A DNA stretch of 64,000 bases from NCBI GenBank assembly GCA_037039685.1, contig JAWNGF010000004.1, positions 5,022,001 to 5,086,000 of the forward strand, written 5' to 3'. Position numbers and translations under genes: made by a program. The DNA is from Ceratobasidium sp. AG-K (taxonomy: Eukaryota > Basidiomycota > Agaricomycetes > Cantharellales > Ceratobasidiaceae). Positions 56,891 to 64,000 of this stretch are shown here, piece after piece (within the stretch, counting starts at the first letter, position 1; each line of letters begins with the position of its first letter). The notes below the pieces were generated by a model. The model did not search any database. It had not been told where the DNA came from and worked only from the letters and a program-made list of their open reading frames with translations.

Positions 56891-58360
56891 CCTTGCTGAG
56901 CTTCTGACCCTCAATCAGTGCAGAGCACTGAGTTGTATGCAGCTTGAATGACATGTGTGTATTGGAAACATATTTGCAGGCCAAGCACGCATACATGCCA
57001 GACAAGTGTGTGGGATGGCAAACAAAGAGGGGTGTGTGCCAACTGGTATCTGTGGGCTGGAAGTACTAACCCTTGCTTTGCTCATAGGGCAAAGAGACGA
57101 CGGTTTGTTCAATGTGTAGTCAGGGATACATGACAAAGCTTCAAAACCAACCATTTTAGAAAAGCCGGAGGACAAAACCGCTACAGTAGTCTACAAGAAT
57201 GTGTGGCATGTGACAACAGAAGAGATAACTTAGCAACTGGGACTTGCCACCTCAGCATACATTGTGCTTGTATCCAGGTTGGTCTATCACAATGACAATC
57301 CATTGTGTATGTTACAACTCACACAGGAAACCCAAGATTATAGACTCATATGACAGCATTCTAGATATACATAAGTACAGCTGGCCTCTTTGAAATATCT
57401 AGCTTTGCCCCCAGTTGTTGAAATGCCTCCACTTGCGAACCTGGTTGCTGGCAATGATCAACCATGTGATTGTGTCATGAGCTGAATAAGCTCAGACATT
57501 TTATTCTGATTTTATATCTTTTTTTCCGAACACTTTCCTTTTTTGATACAAATGTCCTCTGGCGCTTATATTGTATCATGTGATGTGTTTGTCTTTTCAT
57601 TTGATATTGGTGTTGCTTCCGGATCTCCTAGAATGTCAAGTCATACCTCTTATCTTGCTTATCATTGGTTGTACTTGGCTTTCTCACACTGATAGATAAT
57701 GACATGGCACTGATCCCTCATGTATATAAACCCAGAGGTCAAGCCAGTCAACAACAAGGCTTGACCTCCTCTCCACTAGGACTTGCCCAATCAAATTCTC
57801 CTTACTATCACTACTCCTTGGGTTCTAAGACTTATTTAGTCAAACCCCTTAATCTTTCATATACCTAATTGACTCAAGTTGGGACATTAGGTCATGCCTT
57901 TCTAGCATTGGCCTTAAGCCCCTGCTCTTCCACCAAGTAGATAGAACGTACACGGGAAAATGGGCATAGTACAACAGACAAAGAGCTATACTTGTTATAG
58001 ACCAGTAGTCCCACATTGCCATATGCTGTCAGTGAACCCAATTGTTGTGCTCTTTCAGGTCATAGCAGCTTGAGTCAGCTAAATACACCCTTACTCTGTC
58101 ATACACTGTCACTATCATGCCCGCCCAAGGCTGTTGATAATTGATAAGATCAGATAAGGAGTATATAAAGCAAAAGCTTAGCGTCTAGCACCCTTCACTT
58201 CCAAATCAACATCTCAAGGAAGCCAGATCCTCTCAAGTCAACCTGGAAAGTGGTTGGAGCACCACTCAAGTTAACACTCACATCCACCCAGAACCATAGC
58301 AACTTGTTGTCCCCACCAGTACGCACTAAAAAAGGTTTAATTAGTAACTAACTAATTAAC
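56891..58360. other. AT-rich, CpG-poor stretch, probable LTR and leader of chromovirus 3
   Basis: Contains TGTCATGAGC at about 57473, TATATAAA at about 57723 and GTATATAAAG at about 58161, which look like retroelement promoters, and a C-rich leader to 58330. I could not find the second LTR, a target duplication or a PBS, so the LTR limits are open. No ORF is supported. Confidence 0.4.
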
Positions 58361-58367
58361 CTTAAAA

Positions 58368-59179
58368 GTGTTCCCCGCATTTTTTAGCCTCTGCAAAGCA
58401 GTCTTTAGACTAAAAGATTTTGTACTTAATCTAGACACCAAAGTCAATGAATTGAACAGTCAAATTGAAGTACTAGAAGAAGATCAAGTTGAGCAAGCAG
58501 AGGAACTAAGGGTAGAACGTACAAGGAACAATAAAAACCACAATCAACTTGAAGCTGATTATCAATCACTTCATTCAAGACTCAAGTTCATCAAAATAAG
58601 CATTGATAACACAAACAAGCAACAAGCCAATCAAGATTGTGTCCAAAGCATAAATCTAGCTGACACCAATATCAAAGTCAAGCACCTACAAGCACAAACC
58701 CACGTCCTGATTGAAAATTGCGATCAACTTATCAAAATGCAAGAAAAACACATGCAAAAGGTTGAAATCCTCATCAACAATAACAAACATCAGTGGCGCA
58801 CCATCAAGACTCTCAAAGACAAAATCAAGAGCAGATACTGCCCTCTTGCATCAGAAGTGCGTATTCCTATTAATCACAATTACTGCCTTCTAAACCATCT
58901 TAACACCATTGCTCCCAACCCTTTTCAGTGGGACCAAGACCTCAACTCACACAGGAACAACACAGGGAACAGCTCAGGCTAGAGTCCCTATCACTCTTTA
59001 TTGAAGACGTTCATTGTAACTACATATACAAACAGTACAACAAACTAGGAGTGATCAACACATTGTTTCTGGAGGACAAAAATCTTGAATTGGTGTTTCT
59101 AAGAAGTTTACGTGTTATTAAAGATAGACAAGTTTGCAGAAGGATTTGCAATATTCTGTACAGTCTGGGCTCCCAATAA
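58368..59179 (+). pseudogene. Coiled-coil ORF upstream of gag, element 3
   Basis: The frame 58368-58982 begins at GTG (no ATG) and is rich in Glu, Gln, Asn and Lys with heptad-like spacing (LNSQIEVLEEDQVEQAEELR), indicating a long coiled coil. A frameshift near 58930 moves into a second frame (to 59179) reading ESLSLFIEDVHCNYIYKQY and ending CNILYSLGSQ. The two pieces probably formed one ORF of about 270 codons ahead of gag. Not typical of Gypsy elements; function unknown. Confidence 0.5.
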
Positions 59180-59203
59180 ATCCACACTTCTCCCTGCTCC
59201 AAT

Positions 59204-60556
59204 ATGTCTAGAGCCCCATCACCAAGTCAAGGAGGGTTCACCCAATTATCTGAAACATCCCCACCCAATGTAGTAGCACACGCAATCAATGCTCTAATAG
59301 ATGAGGTGCAAAAAATAAATGGCCACATCAATGCCTTGAATAGCATCACTACCACACTAGAACAAGGAATTGACAACACTGTTGCAGATGTCATGGCAAT
59401 CCAAAATCAAACCTCACAGATTGCACCTCTTCATCAATTAATAACTGCAGTATCTCAATCACTAACAAACCTGGGAGCAACACCCTCTACAACTGCATCA
59501 ACAACTACTCCAGGGTACAAACTCAAAATGCATCCCCCAGAAGAATTCTCTGCAGATGTAGACAAATTTGATGAGTTTAAATCGCAATGTACCCTGTACA
59601 TAAACCATACATCCCCGCAAGCAACTACAGATCAAAAAATCACTTACATCATGGGTTATTGCAAAGGGCCTGCCTACGTATGGATGCAACCTGGAATCAA
59701 CATAGATACAGCAAGAAGAGGAGCAACTAATTGGCTACACAACATAGATGAATTCTGGAACAAAATGCAAGCTAGTTTTGGCAACGTCCACAAAATCAAC
59801 CAATATAGACAACTATACAAAAAGTTGGTCCAGAAGAATTCTGTTCAAGATTATCTACAGGATTTTGTCACTTATTCATTGGTACTTGGGTACACTGATC
59901 AAGTACTTTGTGATGATTTCTACAACAGTCTTAAAGATGAAATCAAAATGGCCATGGTATCACAGAACTTCAAACCCCATGAAGCAACAAGGACATTTAA
60001 CCAAGTTTGCAAATGAGCCCTGGAAATCAATTCCACAATGAATGCCATTAACACACCAAAAAAGGTTCAAAGCCTACAAGCCAGCACCTCAAAACAAACT
60101 ACACCTAAGATGGCCACAAACACTGCAAACACCTCACTAGGTCAAAGGTTCAACATAAACAATTGTGTCTTCATGTCAAAACCTACAGGGGGGGTGCAAT
60201 ATGGAAAAATCTCAAGTATTTCCAGGAATGCAAAAGGCTGTGCAGTTCCACAGATCTCCTGGGATGATGGAACTAAAGGAAATGTTCTGTTTGGAGCAAT
60301 TCAGAAAGACACCCAAACCACTACCTTCACCACTCCCACAACCCAAACGCCTAAGACATCCACTCCCGCAAAAGACCCCAATGCAATGGATCTTGATGGC
60401 AAGGGGAAGACACCCATGATTTGCTTCACCTGCGGCATCAAGGGACAGTCAGCAAGAGTCTGTCCTTCCAAGAACACAGTCTTGGGATTTGAAGCCCAGA
60501 TTGAAAAAATCTCTTCAGACATTGAGTTGGGAAAAGATGTCACCAAGGCTTATTAA
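59204..60556 (+). pseudogene. gag of Gypsy element 3 (one nonsense codon)
   Basis: ATG at 59204 (MSRAPSPSQGG). One in-frame TGA (60014-60016), in a context that suggests an original CGA, interrupts an otherwise open frame to 60556. The core (EFSADVDKFDEFKSQCTLYI, FGNVHKINQYRQLYKKLVQK) is a retrotransposon capsid. The zinc knuckle reads CFTCGIKGQSARVC, so the His is now Gln. A different family from the two chromoviruses to the left. Confidence 0.82.
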
Positions 60557-60591
60557 GGAGCCAAGTACTCAGTGATATATTAGCTAGTAAT

Positions 60592-61706
60592 ATGAATGAA
60601 CTAGAAATCATGTCAATATCAAATGAAAACCAATTATACCTTGATTTCACCGCTCATCCACTAGCTATGGCTCCTGATTCTAAGTTGGTTAACAAATCAA
60701 AAAAGTTCTCTGGACAAGCACTACTTGATTGCGGCGCAACCTCCTGCTTCATCAACCCTTCTCTAGCAAAAGAAGCCAACCTCCCCCTTTTTCAACACAA
60801 AAAACCCAAGACTCTGTGGGTTATAGATGGGCAAGAAGTTTCATCTGGAAAGGTCACCCACTATACCAAATTTAAACTTGTCATGGGAACACATTCCAGC
60901 AAAATAGAATGTCATGTCACAAACATTGGAAGACACCCCATTGTACTTGGGATGTCATGGCTCAAGAAACATAACCCACAAATTAATTGGAAAAAGAGGA
61001 CAATTGCATACACAAGCAAGTTTTGCTCAAAAAACTGCCTAGAAGTCCCATCTACACTGCAGATTGCAGCTGAAGCTACCTTACCCAAAGAATACAAAGA
61101 ATTTGCAGATGTATTTGATGAATCCAGATTGGAAGAACTCCCACCTCACAGACCAACCAACATTACACTGGACCTCCTACCAGAAGCCAAATTAAAGCAT
61201 GGCCCTATTTACAAGACGTCCCCAGCTGAAGACAAAGAAATGAAGAAAGTACTGGAAACCCTCATCCAGAGGGGACACATTCAAATTTCCAAGTCTCCCT
61301 TAGCATTGCTGGTTCTATTCGTCAAAGAACCCCATCCAGAAGATCCAAACAACCCAGAGCTATGTTTTTGCGTTGACTATAGATATGTGAATTTGCTGTG
61401 CAAATTCAATGCAAGCGGAATCCCTCTACTAGATCAATGGTTAAGGGCCCTGGAAGGATTTGTCATTGGCATCACTCTGGACTTGGCACAGGGATTCCAT
61501 CAAACCCAAATAGCAGCAGGACATGAATGGAAAAAAGCCTTGAAACTCAGTATGGCATGTATGAGTGGAAAGTCATGCCCTTTGGTCTCAAGAACACTCC
61601 ATCAAGCTTCCAGTCCCTAATGAACTCCATATTCAGGGACATTATGGGGGTTTTTGTACTTGTATACATTGATGATATCTTCATTTTTTCCAAACAAATC
61701 AAAGAT
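60592..61706 (+). pseudogene. pol of Gypsy element 3 (protease and RT), truncated
   Basis: Protease LLDCGATSCF (Asp-Cys-Gly in place of Asp-Ser/Thr-Gly). RT start (LPPHRPTNITLDLLP, ISKSPLALLVLFVKEP, ITLDLAQGFHQTQI) is open to 61620; a frameshift near 61530 moves into the frame with [13 protein letters not shown] and [10 protein letters not shown]. Homology is cut at 61706 by the LTR of the next element, so RNase H and integrase are missing from the window. Confidence 0.88.
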
Positions 61707-62175
61707 TGTTGTAAGCTTCTTCTTAGTGGCTATGAGACAAGCCGCAATGGAGAGTGGGCGGCACTAAGACCTAAGTGACCTCTTGAACCGCAACACACTT
61801 AAGTGTCTGTAGGCTCTTGAGGGTAGGGGTGGTTCACAGTGTCACTCAAAGGGGATGTTTGATGAGACAAAACAAGCTGGGGTAACCAGGCTTGTTGGTC
61901 CTCTATATATATTCAAGAAGTGGCCAAGTCATACAAGGCGCAGCCACACGAGTCACACAAAAACAGCCAGTCAGGAGTGTCCATGTGAGTCATGCTGTAT
62001 GAACAGACATGACTCGTACAAAGCACAGCCGCGTTACACAGTGTAACACATAACCACAAGAAGGTGGCAACGCGGCAGGAAAGAAAAGGGGAAGAGACAA
62101 AACAAAGAACAAACACAAGAGACGAGAGAGGATGAGACGCAGACAAGTCCGATGGCGAGAGCATGGCTCACGACA
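61707..62175 (-). repeat. 3' LTR of chromovirus 4 (469 bp)
   Basis: Plus strand TGTTGTAAGC to CTCACGACA, homologous to the 457-bp LTRs at 44765 and 51533, including the TATATATA and AGCTTGTTTTG segments. It follows AAGAT (61702-61706) of element 3 pol. The purine tract AAAGGGGGAGTAA (minus strand) borders it at 62176-62188. The 5' LTR is not in the window. Confidence 0.92.
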
Positions 62176-62220
62176 TTACTCCCCCTTTAAGGTCCTTGAG
62201 GGGAACCCAAAAGGTCCAAT

Positions 62221-62985
62221 CTACTGCACCCAACAGTCCTTGTTGGCCTTTTTGACTAGGGTGTTGACCTCGTCCTCCTCTTCCTCCGTAAGATCAATGG
62301 GGTTGAACACAGTGTTACCTGGTTCATCGCAGTGCTCCTCCCACTTCTCCCAGGTCTTCTCGTCCATCCAGTCCGCCTTGGACCAGTCCATAACCCTCTC
62401 CTGCTCCTCCACATGGTCCTTGTCCCATTGTCGTACGTCTGGCTCAACCTCCTCCCATTGTGACAAGTCTGCATTCTTCTCCTGCCACCAGAATGGCTTC
62501 CATTCAAACTTCTCCCTCTGGTAGCGTCCCCGCTCCATCCTCCAATCCGCCAAGTCTGCCTCGAAGTTCTTGTCCCATGCGTCAGCCCATTGAGGCCTCA
62601 GAGTGGGAGGACGGCCTTCGTATCCTGGGACCCATTTGCTGCTGTAGGCTCCTTCTTGTCCCCATTTGACCACCCCGAGCTTGTGCATGGATAGTAGCAC
62701 GGCTTCGGACACCTGGAAGGCTGCGCATCCTTGGCATATGTAGATGTCTTTTTGCTGGAGCTGCATGCGTGTTGGCCACTTTTTGCCAACCCATTCAAAT
62801 TCCCCCAGGTCGGAGTGCAGGATGTTGTTGGATGCACGGAATTGGAGCCGCCCTGGACTCTGCTGGGACCTTTTGAAGACGTAGAGGGTTGCTCCTGAGT
62901 CAAGGATGCGGGCCGTATGGAAGGCTGGCCCGTCGAGCACGCGGACAAGGTTGTTGGCAATGGTGGCACGGGAGACGGCGGGCAT
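62221..62985 (-). CDS. ORF3 of chromovirus 4, 254 aa
   Basis: ATG at 62985 (MPAVSRATIANN), stop at 62221-62223, 765 nt. Same length as the two other copies and roughly 70% identical by eye to the copy at 45263. Conserved: DSGATLYVFKRSQ, ICQGCAAFQ (CX2C), WGQEGAYSSKWVPGYEG, WRMERGRYQREKFEW and FNPIDLTEEEEDE. It remains fully open although the rest of this element is truncated. Confidence 0.82.
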   Translation of the reverse strand: MPAVSRATIANNLVRVLDGPAFHTARILDSGATLYVFKRSQQSPGRLQFRASNNILHSDLGEFEWVGKKWPTRMQLQQKDIYICQGCAAFQVSEAVLLSMHKLGVVKWGQEGAYSSKWVPGYEGRPPTLRPQWADAWDKNFEADLADWRMERGRYQREKFEWKPFWWQEKNADLSQWEEVEPDVRQWDKDHVEEQERVMDWSKADWMDEKTWEKWEEHCDEPGNTVFNPIDLTEEEEDEVNTLVKKANKDCWVQ

Positions 62986-63116
62986 ACTGTGCAAAAAAGG
63001 TTTAAAGCGTTAAGTGTGTAGTGCAAGTTGGAGTGTGAGCAAGTTCTGCAAGTTGTGTTGTTGTCCCGTTCCGCCCTCCCTTTAATACTTCTTGTTTCGT
63101 AGTTTGATGGTGTTGG
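62598..63116 (-). pseudogene. pol tail of chromovirus 4 (truncated)
   Basis: Minus-strand frame with PTPSNY, a Cys motif (CRTCSHS ... ALNLFC) and a Ser/Thr/Pro-rich tail, running over the first 388 nt of ORF3 before its stop at 62598. The chromodomain and everything upstream are removed at 63116 by the next LTR. Confidence 0.7.
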
Positions 63117-63541
63117 TGTCACGACCTTTTCCTTTTCTCTCTTCTGTGTTCTGTTTGGCTCGTGTTTGGTCTCGTTCTCCTCGCCTTGGCGCATATAGTC
63201 GCCTTTATGTAAGCCATGACCGCGGGACATGCCTGCCTGGCTAGTCCCAGTTTTCCCTTGGCGTCCATGGACTTATCACGTTCCCTTTGTTCTGTCCTCG
63301 CTTCCCTCGGACTCTTGCCTTTTCTCCTTTTGTCTTCCCTTGTCGCCTGCTCTCTATTGTACATAGCCACAGTAGTTAGTATATATACCAGCGACACAAG
63401 TCTTGCCCCCACAAGACTTGTTCTCTTGTTGTTTTCCCCTCACACAATCGCGTGACTCACTTAGGCCTTAGTTGCCGCCCCAACCCCCATCATCACTACC
63501 TGTGGAGTCTCGGCCTCCAAGGTTTGGCTAGGGTTGTGACA
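63117..63541 (+). repeat. 5' LTR of element 5 (425 bp), continues beyond the window
   Basis: TGTCACGACC to GGTTGTGACA. TATATATA at 63380-63387 and ACAAGACTTGTTCT at 63411-63424, the predicted transcript start, 31 nt after the TATA box. It is inserted in the pol tail of chromovirus 4; the preceding bases GTTGG (63112-63116) would be its target duplication. Confidence 0.85.
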
Positions 63542-63543
63542 CT

Positions 63544-63557
63544 AGAACAAGTCTTGT
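63544..63557 (+). promoter_or_regulatory. Self-priming primer-binding site, element 5
   Basis: AGAACAAGTCTTGT, two bases after the LTR, is a 14/14 reverse complement of 63411-63424. The spacing to the LTR is the same as in chromovirus 2, though the sequence is different. Confidence 0.85.
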
Positions 63558-64000
63558 CGCCTTCGCCGCGGATACAGCCCTCATCGCTGTCGGAACCAGG
63601 TTTATCATCACCGGGATATCTCTGAGCAATTGCACACCCTTCACCATTGATAGCTAATACCCCTATATCTCCCCTGCATCATTTACACGTCGAGGCATAT
63701 TGCAGCTCGCATCCATTAGCCTGTTGAAGACGTCCCCTATCCTCTGATATCACTGAGCCGTTGCCACCTAATCAGGAAGCGCCGCTTACATATTCTATTG
63801 GAACAAGGACCTCTGAGACCCTCGCCTTGAACCTACCGTCGACTAGGTTCCCCCTACTTATCCATCTCTACCCAGGGGATTTTCTCTTCACCAACAAGTA
63901 CTAGCCATATTTGGTCGCAGCGCACCAGGAAGCGCATTTATTATAGCTCATGTCAATCTACCCAGGAGAGGGATCAGTGGCAGGACGCATCAGAACAACC
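63558..64000 (+). other. Leader of element 5, no gag seen yet
   Basis: C-rich sequence with stops in all plus frames. It is either a long 5' leader or a decayed gag; the window ends before this can be decided. Confidence 0.4.

Noticed and set aside
57473..57960. Precise LTR boundaries for Gypsy element 3
   Set aside because: A TGTCATGAGC start and a TATA box are visible, but no matching second LTR, target duplication or PBS could be found, so exact limits were not called.

Overview
The window is nuclear DNA of a filamentous basidiomycete. Introns of about 45-130 nt, a Plavaka-class transposase gene, NACHT-WD40 receptors, a TM7S3/TM198-like protein and chromodomain Gypsy elements together suggest an Agaricomycete, and the mix looks most like Rhizoctonia (Cantharellales). 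The genus is inference; no rRNA or other marker is present.

Layout. (1) 1-10 kb: a 22-exon phospholipid:diacylglycerol acyltransferase gene on the minus strand (47-3491), decayed WW-like gene fragments, one unknown ORF and an intact five-exon membrane protein (8682-9998). (2) 10-37.5 kb: a duplicated minus-strand cluster. A NACHT-WD40 receptor is present as a broken copy (10.2-14.5 kb), whose deletion takes out the start of the P-loop, and as an intact 1425-residue copy (23.6-28.15 kb). An F-box/LRR-like gene is present as one intact copy (14.7-16.5 kb), two pseudogenes and one fragment. A poly-proline hypothetical gene is duplicated with it. Solo LTRs with perfect 5-bp target-site duplications and a long inverted-repeat element sit in the right half. 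(3) 37.5-52.1 kb: an old plus-strand Gypsy chromovirus. Its third ORF is split by a solo LTR, and its 3' LTR is split by a younger 7.2-kb minus-strand chromovirus (44765-51989, TSD TCTTG). (4) 52.6-56.9 kb: an intact ten-exon Plavaka-family gene of 1209 residues. (5) 57-64 kb: a second Gypsy family (coiled-coil ORF, gag, pol) cut by the 3' end of another chromovirus, which is itself cut by the 5' LTR of a further element running off the window.

The strongest new signals are in the chromoviruses. Each complete one carries (a) a primer-binding site perfectly complementary to the predicted 5' end of its own transcript, which is Tf1/sushi-type self-priming; (b) a GGGAAAA slippery site plus hairpin at the gag end that puts pol in the -1 frame; and (c) an extra 254-codon ORF downstream of the chromodomain, overlapping an open pol tail, with exactly the same length in three diverged copies. 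Apart from these, the acyltransferase gene is built with exons of 5, 6, 11 and 13 nt, and the repeat-rich right half shows strong CpG to TpG/CpA decay.
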